Below are positions 33,634 through 46,512 of a stretch of 64,000 nucleotides of DNA, piece after piece. The position numbers and the translations under genes are program-made. The DNA lies in NCBI GenBank assembly GCA_022457155.1, contig JAJGOT010000137.1, positions 616,501 to 680,500 of the forward strand, written 5' to 3'. How positions within the stretch are numbered: position 1 is the first letter of the stretch; the number at the start of each line of letters is the position of its first letter. The notes beneath the pieces were generated by a model. It was not told the DNA's origin and did not search any database. It was given only the letters and a program-made list of their open reading frames with translations. The stretch is from Cladopsammia gracilis. Its lineage: Eukaryota > Cnidaria > Anthozoa > Scleractinia > Dendrophylliidae.

Positions 33634-36125
33634 ACTTAAACTTGCTCAGCTAAATAGATGTCCCTGTATAAATATTGATTAAATTAAAAATAAATAAATA
33701 AACTCGGTGCATGGTGATGTTCAGCTATCGCACTATGCCAAACAAAAGGCACTCAGTGGTGAAGTCTTAATTTGGGAATACGATATTAAAAGGCTATTAA
33801 AAACAGGAATAGCCAATTTGGCTAGATGTACATCAGTCAAACCTCTCTATACGGACCATAAAAGACAAATCAACGAAAACTGCAAATACCGTGAATGATC
33901 TATTGCGTAGCATTGGATCAGTACTCAGGACCGATCAAACAATGTAAAAAAGGCATTCTATTAGAAAAGGCACTACGGTTGGCCAGACCTGACGTGATCA
34001 GCGCTCAATACTAGAAAGCAGACGCAGACAGCTGTATCAGGCTCGTTGGCCTTCGTCAGTGCGCCGTAGCTGAAACATAATGAAAGTCGAATGCCCCCGC
34101 GGCACTTCACCTATCTCATATATGTAGCTAATCATTCTAGAAAGAGCTAAAAGGAAAAATTGCGCAACGGTCACGCCACAAACAATTGTGGCATTTGGCC
34201 AAAGAGTATCTTTATTTACCTAAACTGATACATGTCAGTGCCATGGGGAAAGAAACGGATATTAGTTTACGTAAATATTAAAACTGGGGAGAGGGGAACA
34301 AGCACTAACCCCCTCTCCGTTCGCCTTTTTTTTCGCCCTATATCCCACCAGAGAGCCTGCGAGATTTAGCCGAAAATCGGAAAATCGCTGCTCAGGAAAG
34401 ACTTTTCAACTTTTATACTCTCATTTACTCCTTCGCTAATTTAATTCATTCAACTCAAGCGACACAGCGCCACAATTTTGGCGCCTTTCGGTCTTTTCGT
34501 GCGGGTTGTGTCCCGGAGTGGGGGGGGGGGGGGGGGGGAAGGGGCTACTCCCTATAATGGGCTAACTAAAAATAGCCCTAATTGCAAAAAGTATTGATTG
34601 ATTGATTGATTGCTGTCATTGTTGATTCATAAAAAAGTATCGCGTGATATTTCCAGACGGACAACGTCATCCATCCAGCCGCACCTTTTAAAAGAATTCC
34701 CGTCCGCGTCTGCTTCAGACCTGCAAATCTACAGCGCATCCTCGGTGTAAAAACCTCACACAAATCTGCCAACGTACACTAAATCGCTTTACATCTTTTC
34801 TTCTTAAAACATCTCCGGAAGATACAGGTATGTTTATAGATTCTAAATTGTAAGATTTTTAAACGTAAAGCTCATGAGCAGCGTTTGAAAAGATGATCAA
34901 TGTGGTATGTCGCAATCATTCCTTCGTGTGTAATAATGAGGTGGCTGCAACACTCGCATTAGCCTGCGAATACAGCCGCCTCTCATCGCTCCCGGTCTCT
35001 AGGGGAATTCGCGCTCTCTCGTCAGTTATGTTTCGTGGCTGTGATGGAATCAACTTCTTACGATATTCAAAGAGTTGTGCTTGTCAAGTGAGAAATGCAT
35101 GCAAGATCGGCACTGAGATCAATGATTTATAGATCATATCAGAGCGCGTCATGCTCTAATTTCTATATCCGCAACGAACTGTAACAGTCTTCAAAGACTT
35201 TTTAAATTCAATGTTTTCGCTTTACACTTATTTATAACTAGCTTACAGGCTGTCGGTATTTTATTGCTGCTGAGCGAGCGCGGCGAGCGAGCAGCAACAT
35301 AATCAGGATTAAGAGAGATATATAAGGTGGGACGAATTCTCGAATTTATCACTTTTTACCAGAATGCATTGCATTTAACCACACTTTTTACCAGAGTTCT
35401 CCGCGGCATTATAAATCACGGTGACAGCTGTGTCGTGTAAACAAAAGATATAGAAGTTTTGAGTTCTTTCGACACGAAATAACAACGAGGACATTGTTTT
35501 TGTAATCAAAGTGCTTTTTGTAACGGCCGTGGAAATATTAAGAATATTCTTCTTTGAATTAAACACTTTCATTATGCGAATCAGGTCCGTGTTATTGTTA
35601 TGAGCTCTGTCGGCATGAAATATCAAGGACACTTTCGTTATGCGAATCTGAAAGCGCTTTGTTCTCGGCCGTCTCGGTGTTGTGTGAATATCCACAGGAA
35701 ATAACTCGGGAACTTATGATCAGGTTACCCGTGACTCTTGACACAAGGTCGACGAGAGCTTACAAGACTCCTACAAATTACAGCTTATCTGAAAGGCACT
35801 ATACTGTCTTCTTGTTTTAAAGTAAACTCAAATTAAGACAAAGGTATGCTGACAAAATATCGATGAATAATAATCGCTTTTGGAGGTAACTTATTTCAAG
35901 TCAAAGCTTTTTGTAAGAGCTGGGTAAAACAGCCTAGCCGGTACAATTTAAGTTTTTAACTACAAGATGATCCATTTACGAATTCAAGTAGATTTGTTTT
36001 TGTGTGCGTGCATTTCTCATTTAGCCAAAATACATTTTTTGTTTGTTTTGGCAATTCAACACCATGAGTGTCTCATATCCTATTTGCCGCAGCATTCACC
36101 ATCCATTGGATACACTAGTTTTACG
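33634..36125. other. Gene-poor repetitive stretch
   Basis: No gene found. It contains a poly-G tract (34518-34538), a short GATT tandem (34594-34612), a fragment beginning TTAGCCTGCGAATACAGCCG (34959; related to the AGCCTGCG MITE ends), and a small hairpin GCTGCTGAGCGAGCG (35267). Short ORFs lack recognisable content. Confidence 0.5.
34041..34072 (-). ncRNA. Degenerate hammerhead-like motif
   Basis: Minus strand: CTGACGA, stem AGGC / GCCT, then GATAC where GAAAC is needed. Probably an inactive Penelope-type hammerhead. Coordinates are approximate. Confidence 0.35.
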
Positions 36126-36570
36126 CAGTGGCTATTTGTACGGCGATTTGCTATTCGTACGGGAGTCCAAAACTTTCGACAATTTTCGATGTTATTCTTC
36201 ACTTCGTACAGCTAAACGAACATTTAATATTGTGGATCAACAAAAGTGAAGAATAACATCGAAAATTGACGAAAGTTTTGGACTCCTGTGTGAATAGGAC
36301 GAATAGCCTGAATAGCAAATCGAAGTTGGCCGTACGGGAGTACCATACGGGAGTATTCTTTGACGTGAAAAATTTTAAGTGTCACGAAATGAGTCGCTCG
36401 CGTGGTATACAGAGACTCGGCGAAATCAACATCGCTTTCCAGAAGCGCTTCGTGAAACTAAACGAACATTTAACATTGTGGACCAACAAAGTGAAGAATA
36501 ACATCGGAAATTGTCGAAAGTTTTGGACTCCCGTATGAATAGCAAATCGAAGTCCGCGTACGGGTTCCGT
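36126..36570. mobile_element. Nested inverted-repeat element
   Basis: GGAGTCCAAAACTTTCGACA with downstream TTCGATGTTATTCTTCACTT is present at 36162-36210. It recurs inverted at 36246-36290 and again inverted at 36488-36530. Outer flanks GATTTGCTATTCGTACGGGA and GTATGAATAGCAAATCGAAG also pair. It looks like two overlapping MITEs of the same family. Confidence 0.75.
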
Positions 36571-37367
36571 ACGAATAGCCTGGGGGAATAGCCAAGTCAC
36601 GCTGTCACGCTAACATTTATTTCCCGAGTGGGGACTGGGACTAAACAGTTTGAGTTGAGAAATCGGTGAGAAACAGATTTTGCGAGCTTATTTCTTGTTG
36701 TTTCTTGCTCTGAAGTTCACAAGACAATTAACTAAACTTTCAGATGTGTACTCAGTTTCTCAGCTAATAAGTAAATTGTATTTTAAAGGTTTATCCAGCT
36801 TGCATTGTAGCAGTGGAAGGAATCAACACCACTGAGTAAGTTATCAGCTTTGTGTTTTGACTATAATCATCTCCTTCCATACTGCAGTATCAAACCTTAT
36901 GTATTTATGTTAAAATTAAATATCACAGAAGTCAGAGTCCAGAAGGTTGCTGCATGAAAAATGTAAAGCACATCTGACTTTCAATTCCTAGACATTCCTA
37001 GCTTGTTGCATAACTCAGATAATTGTTCATTTTATTCAATTGTCGAAAAGACATGCAACATGGAACTTGTATAAAACTTTGTCAAGTGCCTTAGTTTGGC
37101 GCACAACGCTGTAAATTAAATGAAAATAATATAATGCATTTTATATTATTGTTTAACGCATTGACTCCTAATGAATTTGCAGAAAATGGCAATTTGAAGC
37201 CATTAATGCCACTTTTTGATTGATGTGGACGCAAATTACTAGCAAACTGTCCAAAATGTTGTTTGCAACATGGAAACTTAAAGCTTCCTTTTCATTCGGG
37301 GTCAAATAAATCAACTTTTGGTTTCAGGCCTCACTATCAATGCCCCCTTCTCCTTATTAGCTAGTGT

Positions 37368-37660
37368 ATGCCAGACATAAAATTCTTGGTGGAGGGCATC
37401 AAGAAACAACTCCTGAACATCAAGATCAACAAGGCTAGTGGTCCAGATTTGATTCCGGCTAGAATCCTCTGCGACGCTGCGTCAGAGCTTGCTGTAGTTC
37501 TTGCCTCTTTGTTTCAACAATCTTACAACTCCGGAACGTGTCTGCCATCTTTAAAAAGGGCTCCAAGGCAGATCCAAAAAATTATGGGATGGTGTCACAA
37601 CATCCCTAACATCAAAGGTCATGGAGCATACAGTCATCATATCCTTTTCCCTCTGAGGGA
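37368..37660 (+). pseudogene. Degraded LINE reverse transcriptase fragment
   Basis: IKINKASGPDLIPARILCDA then ASELAVVLASLFQQSYNSG is the fingers region (KASGPDxIPxxxLK) of Jockey/CR1/L2-type LINE RTs. The frame then breaks: the expected FKKGSKADPKNY block is in another frame over 37549-37585 and ends at stops. No endonuclease or YADD region nearby. Confidence 0.8.
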
Positions 37661-38799
37661 AATAGGGCCTTTAAGGTTTCTGTAATCTGTTGTTTTTTAA
37701 CGAGAAGGGGTGATTGGCCCCAAGCTCAACCTGTTACCGGCAGGAGCCGGGGGGTTATTCTCTGTCTGGACTCTACCTCTTGACCAATCCGGCAAGGTTG
37801 AACCTGCCAGGGACCAAGGTTCTTTTTCTTCGTTTTACTCCCTGTTCGTTCTCGTTCTTATTAGATTTTTTTCCCGTCATTGCTGGCCTTTCACTAGACT
37901 TAATTTATGAAGTAAAAGTTTCCCAGAAAACTGTTATATAAGTAACTATTTTAATTGGCCAACCAAAATGCACAGTTGTTAATTGTCAACGAAAAGACAT
38001 TGTGCAACTTGTGTAAAACTTTGTCAAGTGGCTTAGTTAAGGCTTGGAATGCTGTAAAACTAGACAAATAATAAATGTTCCTTGTATATTATGTTCAGTG
38101 TCATGCTTAAGTCTTACCCAAGAAGGAATGATTGAATTACATGACTGTAAATATTCTATACACCGTAGGTACCACATGAGATATAAATATGAGACTTGAA
38201 AATTAAAACTTTACTTCACTTTATTTCTTTTTTAAAAGACTGCATAAAAGACTGCATTCAACATGTTTGTTAGCAGCCAAAAGAAGTTAAGTTGTATTTA
38301 GGAATGACTTTCATTACCGGTAATCGGAAACAGATTGCATTAGATTTTAAATTGGTTATTGGAATCTTACAAAGTCAGCCTCATTCGAAATAACGAATGT
38401 TGATTGGTATTTACTGACATCAGTCAAAAGTTCACAGGCGAAATATGCAACGGTTGGTCGGTGTTGGTTTCAGAGAATTCAGTCACTTGGACTTCATAGG
38501 AAATTTTCTTCACTTTCGGTGAAAATTTCTCTTTCAGTACCAGCACACTAGCATTTTTAGAATTCTTCTTCAGAGTTTTGTAAATGCAGAGCTTCTTTAC
38601 ATAAAAAAGATACTCAGTGATGAATTTTTGTTGAGCAAACGGAAATAGGTCAGATGTGTCAAGCCGCCAACTGTTGCCTGCTTTGCACATGAACATTGCC
38701 TGATGTCAATAACAAACCAATCAGCATTCGTTATTTTGAATGAGGCTACCATTGGAAGATTCCAATAATCAATTTAAAACCTGAATTTTGATTTCAATA

Positions 38800-40007
38800 A
38801 GGGATGCACCATTAGAAATGTGAAGGGGGGGGGGGGGGGGTAGGACTTTCTGGAAAGGCATGTTATTTTTTTCACAACCAGCAGGAGTGCAAGATTTTTT
38901 TTTCAACCTGCAAACCCTTGCACGATTTTTTTTTTCCAAAATGACTATGCCCTCTTTTGGTCTTGTTCTACTAGGACCATTTAAACCGCGCATATGTTTT
39001 TTTGTTGTAGTGTCCCAGCAGAACACATTTGTATTAACTATATTTATTTCATAATAATTGAGATTTTCTATTGAAATTTGGCATATGAAAACCCTGTTCA
39101 GGGTTCGCAGCCAATCAAAAATAGCATTTCGTCCAGTCACAAATGTTACATGTACATAATGTAATAGGACACCTAACACATGCAGTGTTAGACATGGACT
39201 TTGCCACATTGTATGTTGTAATCTCTCTCGCTTGCTGGATCTCGCTTGCAAAGCCTCGGTCGTTCGATTTCTGATACGAACCAACTCGTACGTAAATACC
39301 GTACGCCCGCACTGCCCATGAAGTAATCTATATGTTTAAACGCCCCAACCGAGATCAATGGCAGTTGAAACGGCTATAAAGTTAAACAATTATCACCACA
39401 GTCTCTTAATTTAGTACTACAGTCGAAGCTCTCGTAAGCGGACACTCTCGGGGCGCGAAAAAAGTGTCCGTAACTGGAGCTGGCCGCTTACGAGAATGTG
39501 AAAATACAGAGTTTGTATGGGAGTTTAGTAAAACGGGGTTTTGACTAGGTGGCCGAAAGGAGAGCTGTCCGCTTACGAGAGTGTCCGTTAAGGGAGCTTC
39601 GACTGTATGGCAGCTATAGAGATGAAGGGCATCAGAGTTGGTTCAAATTGAAATCTCTATTCAGCCAGTAGAAATTGTTTTTTATAAAATGAGATGCCTG
39701 AAATGCAGTTTGCAGACTCCGGTCCAACCTTTTAGGCTTAAAAAATTGGTATAAATTAGAATTGAGATTGATTGGCCGAGCACCGAAGGCATGAGCCGCT
39801 GGGGGGTCTGGGGGCATGCACCCCCAGAAAATTTTGAAATCTGGATGCTCTGAAACTCCATTTCTAGTGTTCTGAGACGGCAATTTCTGTCAAAAATAAT
39901 ATATTTTCACAGTCACATTGGTTATCCATGCAGGAGTTTTGTTTTGTTTTTGGACTCCCTCCCCCCCCCCCCCCCCCCCCCCTTCACATTTCTAATGGTG
40001 CATCCCT
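38800..40007. mobile_element. 1.2-kb non-autonomous TIR element with poly-G/poly-C subterminal tracts
   Basis: AGGGATGCACCATTAGAAAT plus GTGAAGGGGGG at the left is exactly inverted at the right (CCCCCCTTCACATTTCTAAT, then GGTGCATCCCT). The inside has no transposase. A Tc1/mariner-type MITE is nested within it. Confidence 0.85.
39420..39605. mobile_element. Tc1/mariner-type MITE
   Basis: TA dinucleotides flank CAGTCGAAGCTCTCGTAAGC at the left and GGGAGCTTCGACTG at the right. The interior repeats CGTAAGCGGACA in both orientations. TA duplication and CAGT ends are typical of Tc1/mariner. Confidence 0.88.
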
Positions 40008-40718
40008 AATGCAATCCGTTCCCGGTTAATGGAAGTCATTCCCAAATAATAAGTGGAACGCGCTGAGTATTTTGACTGTAAGAATTTACATATTTTATTT
40101 AATCGAGGTAACCCTAGTCCACGTTTATACTGAGTCCGTAGTCCGTGTCTTATACCGCAGTCCGTGTTTTATACCCAGTCTGTAGTCTGCAGTCCATGTT
40201 TTATACTGACCGCTGCATAAAATACAAAGCACACCCTGCATCCGACTTTCTTGCAGGAGGCAATTTATTTCCGTGGGGCAGGGTTGAACTCCCCTATACT
40301 ATACATGCAATGATTGATGAATTGATGAAATTGGCAGCCTTTATCGAAAGTCTTCATTTAAGTACAATTAATTATTTCTAAAATTGATTTTGCAACCCAA
40401 AACATTTGGCTCTGAAAATCTGTCTATGGTGAGTTTTTTTCATTTAATTTATTTTCATTTAATTTAATTTACTTTCCCGTCCAAAACAGGGATAACTTGT
40501 AGTCTAAAGTGTACAACCACTCACTTGATAAGGGGGAGGGGGGGATAGTTTCTGTGTAGCACCCAACTTACTCCTCTAACAAAAAAAGACTTCCCTTCAA
40601 ATGCACTTATAATCCCTGATTACTACTAGTATATATATGGATCTGTCCCTCAAGTGAATTACCATGAACTTTTGAGTGAAGAATCTTTTTATTTAGAGCA
40701 TTTCATATTCACAAGTTG

Positions 40719-41378
40719 TGTAACGCAATACCAAAGCATTGGAGGAAAGTCTTTAGACGTGATAACGAAAATGACTTGGTAGTTTCGGATGAGTCAGTTC
40801 AGTCATTTAACAACTCACCTCCCACTTGCCGGCAAGCACGCGCGTTTTATGTATCTAAATCTTTCCAAAAACCTACATCAGAAGTTCGTCTTGTTGAGGC
40901 TGGCTTCACAGATCGGACAATTGAGGCGTTATACGTTCTTCCATTCAAGCTCACAAAAAACATGAAGCTTTCGATGTTTCAGTTTAAAATAAACCATCAC
41001 ATTCTGTACACTCGCGACAAACTTTTCAAGGCCAAAATTTCTGACAGTGCCTCCTGTCATGTGTGTGAATTGAAGCAGACCGTAGAGCATCTGTTTGCAG
41101 AATGCCAGCATGTCCACTCCTTCTGGAACCTTTTTACCTCTTGGTGGAATGATAATAACTCGCCCTCAGTGTCCTTGAACAATAACGATAAGATTTACGG
41201 ATATCTCCCTGAGAGTAGATCCTTCCATAAGTTTAATCTTTGCCTGATTGTCGCTCATTTTTATATCTACACCCCAGCCAAAGAAAGCGAACCATATAGT
41301 TTCTTAGCCTTTATAGCTTTTCTGAAACACAAATTATCTATAGAGCCTTCAAGTGTCCGTGAATCCCTGAGCCTTTAG
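40719..41378 (+). pseudogene. LINE ORF2 C-terminus (RT-associated zinc-finger region)
   Basis: About 220 codons open to the TAG at 41376-41378. It contains LPFKLTKNMKLSMFQFKINH then ILYTRDKLFKAKI, followed by CHVCELKQTVEHLFAECQHV-FW, the Cys/His pattern (CxxC…H…C) at the end of L1/Tx1-like LINE ORF2 proteins. The 5' part was never copied, so it cannot be active, although the reading frame is intact and so the insertion is young. Confidence 0.82.
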
Positions 41379-41523
41379 CCGCAAACAAACTTGATAAAGC
41401 AGTTGTATTTTGTCTGTTCCTTTTATTTCAGTTCTGTAACGTTGTTCATTGTGTGTTAATATTGTATATTGTATTGTACTTATCAATAAACTTCAATAAA
41501 ATAAAAAAATAAAAATAAAAAAT
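40719..41523 (+). mobile_element. 5'-truncated LINE with A-rich tail and 14-bp target duplication
   Basis: ATATTCACAAGTTG flanks the insert at 40705-40718 and 41524-41537. The insert holds the end of a LINE ORF, a 3' UTR and an AATAAAATAAAA tail. Truncation plus tail plus duplication is the mark of target-primed reverse transcription. Confidence 0.9.
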
Positions 41524-42160
41524 ATATTCACAAGTTGGTTCATTAAGGAGTCTTTGATTTATGCAGTGCACAAATTAAATGACAATCTATCGTTCACAGG
41601 AAAAAACTTCCTCAATTTATTTTTATTGCTTATATATTTTGACACATTTTCTCATTTTTTTTACACATGTTTTTCAGGAATTCAGTCGGCAAGTGACACT
41701 TTGTAATACAGTTGTGTAACAGTTTATAAACAAAGGTAAGTGATTAATATATTCCTGTGTCATTAAAAGCTGTAGAATAATGTTTTCTACTTCACTGTAA
41801 AACTATGAAAGCCATCAATCTGCAGAATATGTCACCCAAACTGACATTACAGCTGCCCTAGCTGTTTAGTTAGTTCATGTAAAAACATTGAGGACAAAAT
41901 AGAAACCTTCTGAACAAAATCAACAGCCATTGAGTAATTGAAAGGGTCGGAGCATAACCATACTATGTCACATTTTAGGCCCTTTTTATTTTTTCGCACT
42001 CAGTTTGCCCCATTTTTGGCATATGATGTACAAATTAATTGCAAAACATTAATGTTCAGAATTTTTTCTGCTGTTTTTTTCTGCCGTTTTAGAGAAATAA
42101 CGTATGCAAAAAGAATAATTTGTGACCTTTCACGCGAAAACGTACACTAACAACTTTCCG

Positions 42161-42425
42161 TTAAACGGGTGAAACGAGCGGCTATCGAACGGGTTACGCA
42201 CGGGTCACCAAGCCGTTTGAAACGGTTCCATCGAACAGCTAAACGAGTTATTAAGTATTCCGAACGGGTTGCCAAAACGTTCGAACGACTCGTGAAATTT
42301 ATCGAACGGGTAGCCAAGACGTTCGAACGGCTTATGAAAATTTTGGAACGAGTAGCCAAAACGTTCGAACGGCTCATGAAATATTTTTCGAACGAGTAGC
42401 CTAAACGTTCGAACGGCTTGGTTTA
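42161..42425. repeat. Left subterminal array, 42-bp units
   Basis: CGTTCGAACG at 42278, 42320, 42362 and 42406 in units like CGAACGGGTAGCCAAGACGT. Related degenerate units extend back to about 42165. Both strands give repetitive pseudo-ORFs. Confidence 0.9.
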
Positions 42426-43258
42426 TATCATTCCGGCCGGTCAAAAACAGCAAGGGCTGAAAATTAAGTCATTGTTGTTACTTTTTTCGACGCTGAATGG
42501 CCAAAGAAAGTAATTTTGAAACACAGTGAGCATTCGCTACCGGGTTTACTAAAGCGAAACTCAAAACACGCAAAGGTCAAAGTAATAACTTTATCGTTTA
42601 TCTTTGCCGTGTTGTGTTTATTCCCGCTATTTTACAAATACGCGACTTGTTTTGCTTCTGACAGCTAATTCCACGCTAATTTTCACTTTAGATAACATTT
42701 TTTAAACGGTTTCTTCGTGAACAGTATAATTACGAAGAAGTTTTCGCTTGCAGATTAAAATACGTCGATCTTGCGAAATTTGCATAAATACGAGTCACAT
42801 CAGACAAAACAGTTTTGACAGGTATGTAACGCTACCTTTCAATTGTTCCATTTTTTGTGAGCGTTCGATTGTGTTCGATTTTGTACCAAATGAAAACAGA
42901 GAGCTGAATTGTTTACATACATGTATGAGAGTTATAGTAGATTAATTGGCCGATAACAAAATGAGAGAATCGAAGGCGGCCGGAAAGAGAGTAACTAATG
43001 TGCGAGCGCCGGCGAGACGAAGCAATGTTTTGTGAGCCTCGAGCCTCTTCTTGAGAGCCACTTTTATTTTTGCGATATGTGACCTCTCCCTATCCATTCG
43101 AGCCGTTCAAGATGTTCTCTTGCCGTTTATCAGCCGTAAAAAAAACTACAAGGATAACAGAGAATTCTTGGAAGCGGTCTGTGTTCAGGTTTCAAATTAC
43201 CGTTTTGACACATGCAAATTTGGTGCACTTTTTACCGACAACTAGCTTTAGTAGGTAC

Positions 43259-44706
43259 ATAGGGAACCCACGCGTTTATCAAGAATGATCAAAGAATAAA
43301 GTTACAAATGGACTTGCGTGATTTAGTGTTTAATTCCAAATGTGCCGTTACTTTTGTGCTGTTGAATAACCGGTGTTGAATAACTGAAACAGTTTCTGAC
43401 GGGATTTTTAGCAGCTACAACGGTCCGATCAAATCCGCTGATACGATTTCGAAACGATCGTGTCTGTAATTTTTTGAATGGTCTCGCATTTCACCGTCTT
43501 TTATTAAATTTTAACTTGTCAGCCGTCATGCGGGATGGTTTCGTATTTCGGCGTCTGGAAATAGGGACTACAGAGAAAATTGACAAGGGACGAAACTCAT
43601 TTGAGGACAAATTTCTTCGGAAGCTGTTTAGCCTCTTAACCGCCGGAATTAGGCCGTAAACCACACTGAGTAGCATCTGAAAGGTTGAAGTTGATGTCAG
43701 ACCGTTTATTTTCCGTGGAAAACACGTTACTCACTAGTGAAATAAACAAAAATCTTTAGCTCCTTTATCGTAGTATCAATGACTTAACTTGAGTGGACCG
43801 GAAGTTGCCATACACGGTGTGGCGTTGTGTTTATCAATCAATATCTTTTGTTCAAGTGACGTTTTCCACGCGCTAAATATGGTTGTCTCGCGTGTAATTT
43901 ATTTCCCTTTTCCTTCTTGGTGCACGCTCTGCGTTCAAATACTCGATTTTAAATCGTCTATAACAGAATATCCAAGTTAGAGTTTGCCACCGTTTTTGAA
44001 ATGTGACCACAAATACATCCTCGGGAGTAAAAATGTAAGTGGAAATTTTCAATATCTTGTCTTTCCTGTCGCGTTTCAAATCTATCAAAATCAGGCATTA
44101 TCTCAAAGATTTTTTGTGTTATCACAGGGTCCTAAATTTGTGCCAACAGAACGCGTTAGATCTAATTCTTCAGGAGCATAATGCCTTCATCACAGGAGAA
44201 GTTGGTACGGGCAAGTCGTACTTGTTAGGAAGAGTGCTAACCCTGGAGCTTTCGAGTACCTCGCGCATTGCGTGGGCGACGTGGTCCACTCAAGTTCAGT
44301 CACTGATATGTCGATACAAGCTCTGGAGTTTCGACCCTTGTCACTCTCTCTCTCTCTTAACCGTTAAAAATTTAAACTCTTAATTTAATTAATAACAAAC
44401 GGTTACGTGATATGCCGCATGACGCCGAAATACGAAACCATCCCCCGCAAGACGGCTGACAAGTTAAAATTTAATAACAGACGGTGAAATGCGAGACCAT
44501 TCAAACAATTACAGACACGATCGTTTCGAAATTGATCAGACCGTTGTAGCTGCTAAAAATCCCGGCAGAAACTGATTTCAGTTATTCAACACCGGTTATT
44601 CAACAGCACAAAAGTAACGGCACATTCGGAATGAAACACTACATCACGTAAGTCCATTGTAACTTTATTCTATGATCATTCTTGATAAACGCGTGGGTTC
44701 CCTATG
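43259..44706. mobile_element. 1.45-kb long-TIR element with 8-bp target duplication
   Basis: GTAGGTAC is duplicated at 43251-43258 and 44707-44714. The arms of about 300 bp are inverted: ATAGGGAACCCACGCGTTTA and TCGTTTCGAAAT-type blocks at 43259-43560 pair with 44400-44705. The centre carries a PIF1-like helicase remnant. 8-bp duplications occur in hAT and P superfamilies; long arms are also Mutator-like, so class is undecided. Confidence 0.8.
44128..44340 (+). pseudogene. PIF1-like helicase remnant
   Basis: After an acceptor-like TTATCACAG one reads LNLCQQNALDLILQEHNAFI then TGEVGTGKSYLL. This is the Q-motif plus Walker A (GxxGTGKS) arrangement of PIF1/RRM3 helicases. Beyond about 44240 the frame degrades; the expected ST-G-AA block is not intact. 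Confidence 0.65.
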
Positions 44707-46211
44707 GTAGGTACACTGACAAACTTATATTAGAAGGACTAAATTTGTTTTTCTGCTACATAACTTTTCCTGCTGTCTTTAACTTCGATTATTATATTTA
44801 GTTTCATTCAAGATTTATTTTAACAATTAGTAAACATGAAGTTCAGAAACAATTTTACACATGAATTTTGCGTGAGTAAAGCCCGGTTTCCATATGATCG
44901 CTACGATCGCTGCGATCGCTGCGATCGCTGAAAAAAAAGTTCAGCGATCGTAGCGATCATATGGAAACCACTCTCCAGCGATCGTAGCGATAACAGCGAT
45001 CGCAGCGACAGCGATCGCTGCGATCGCTGTGATTCTGGTTGTTTACCATTTACACGGGAAAACCGGTTGGTCCACGGTTTGTGTAGGGTCTTGACAAACT
45101 GCGAGCCAGCGAGCCATGCGAGTCGCGCGAGTCATGCGAGTCATGCGAGGCAAATATAAAAAAATGCCAAGAAATTCATTTATTATTCCTTTTTGTCCAT
45201 CTCAAATGACATTGCATTTGGATCCAGATTTAACGCAAGAACAGAGACTTAGCCTTGGAACGTTTTGATTTACTACCACTTATACTTCTACAGATATCTA
45301 TCTGTCTATATTGTTTGTTACAGTTCATAGTCGTCTAATTCAGTGACCAAATGTATATATTGAAAAAAAATTAATGAAAATTGAAAATTAATCCACAAGT
45401 TCAGATGTAGTCAGTGAAGATTCTAACAAAATAATGGCATGCAAGCATAGCAGTCTTGGCATGAAAGCAACGTTTGGGACAGTTTAACCCTTTTAGCCCA
45501 ACAGTTATCAGCACCAAATTTCTCCTCACTGTATCAGTACATATGTTCATACCCATGAGAAGGTTGTGAGAATAAAGTACTTGATTATCAAAGAAAAAAT
45601 CTTCTTTAACCCATTGGCTCCTACACCGGCCAAAACCGGCCGTACAAGAACGTACTGCTTTAAAAAATTGTAACTTTCTCAATCGCGCGAACCTTGCCTT
45701 AACTATCAGTTGTGAGCATTGACTAGAAAGTCCCTCAAATTGAGATACCCATTGAACACAAAAAAGTCGGAATAATGCAAGTAAGTGTTCCCTTGGGAAC
45801 TATTCTCATTCCGGAATACTTGGATTTCATTCCCGTTATATATTCTGCTACTATAGCGGGAATATATTCTGGAATATTCTTTTTCCGGATTGATCCCAAA
45901 CGAACGCGCCCCAAGTAGGGCCTCGAAACAGACAACTCTTTAACTTTCCTTAAAATTCCACGGTGAATTCTGTTTAAATTTTGCACACGGCTTTTGACCC
46001 CTGTGTTCTACCTGAGTTTCAACTTTGAAAAAAAAACCTGCCAGAAATTTTAAAGAAAAACCACTTTAGAATTCGTTGGTAAATTTTTTTATCTCTTGAC
46101 AGATTTTTTTTCAAAATCGCGTTAAACGCAATTTGGATAGGTGATGGCGAAAAGGACCTCATTAAATATTCAACACTAACATCAAACGATGTTTTCCCTG
46201 ATCCGAAGACT

Positions 46212-46512
46212 GTACTGCACGATGGTTTAGTGGTTAGCGCGTCGGACTTTCAACCTGAAGGTCGGTGGTTCGAAGCCTGGTCTCTGCCGTCGTGTTGTTT
46301 CCTTAGACAAGAAACTTTACTCCACACTGTCTCTCTCCACCCAGGTGTATAAATGGGTACCGGCGACAAAATGCTGGGGGTAACCCTGCGATGGACCAGC
46401 ATCCCATCCAGGGGGGAGTAGCAATATTCCTAGTTGCTTCATGCTACAGAAACCGGGTTAAGCTCCGGCCGTGTGGGCCATCTTGGCCCGAGTGCGACTT
46501 TACCTTTTGAGT
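46212..46512 (+). mobile_element. tRNA-derived SINE
   Basis: The head has box A (TGGTTTAGTGGTTAGCGC) and box B (GGTTCGAAGCC) spaced as in a tRNA. A conserved body follows (CACACTGTCTCTCTCCACCC; GGATGGGATGCTGG-type sequence; ACCGGGTTAAGCTCCGGCCG), with a CTTTACCTTTT tail. A second copy is at 57383-57685 on the other strand. The anticodon position reads TTC, so Glu-like, with imperfect stems; it is not a functional tRNA. Confidence 0.88.

Noticed and set aside
42147..42453. Repetitive ORFs on both strands (SRSNVLATRS / ERVAKTFERL)
   Set aside because: They are all frames of the 42-bp subterminal DNA repeat.
46216..46290. tRNA gene
   Set aside because: Boxes A and B are present but stems are imperfect and the sequence continues into a SINE body repeated at 57.4-57.7 kb.
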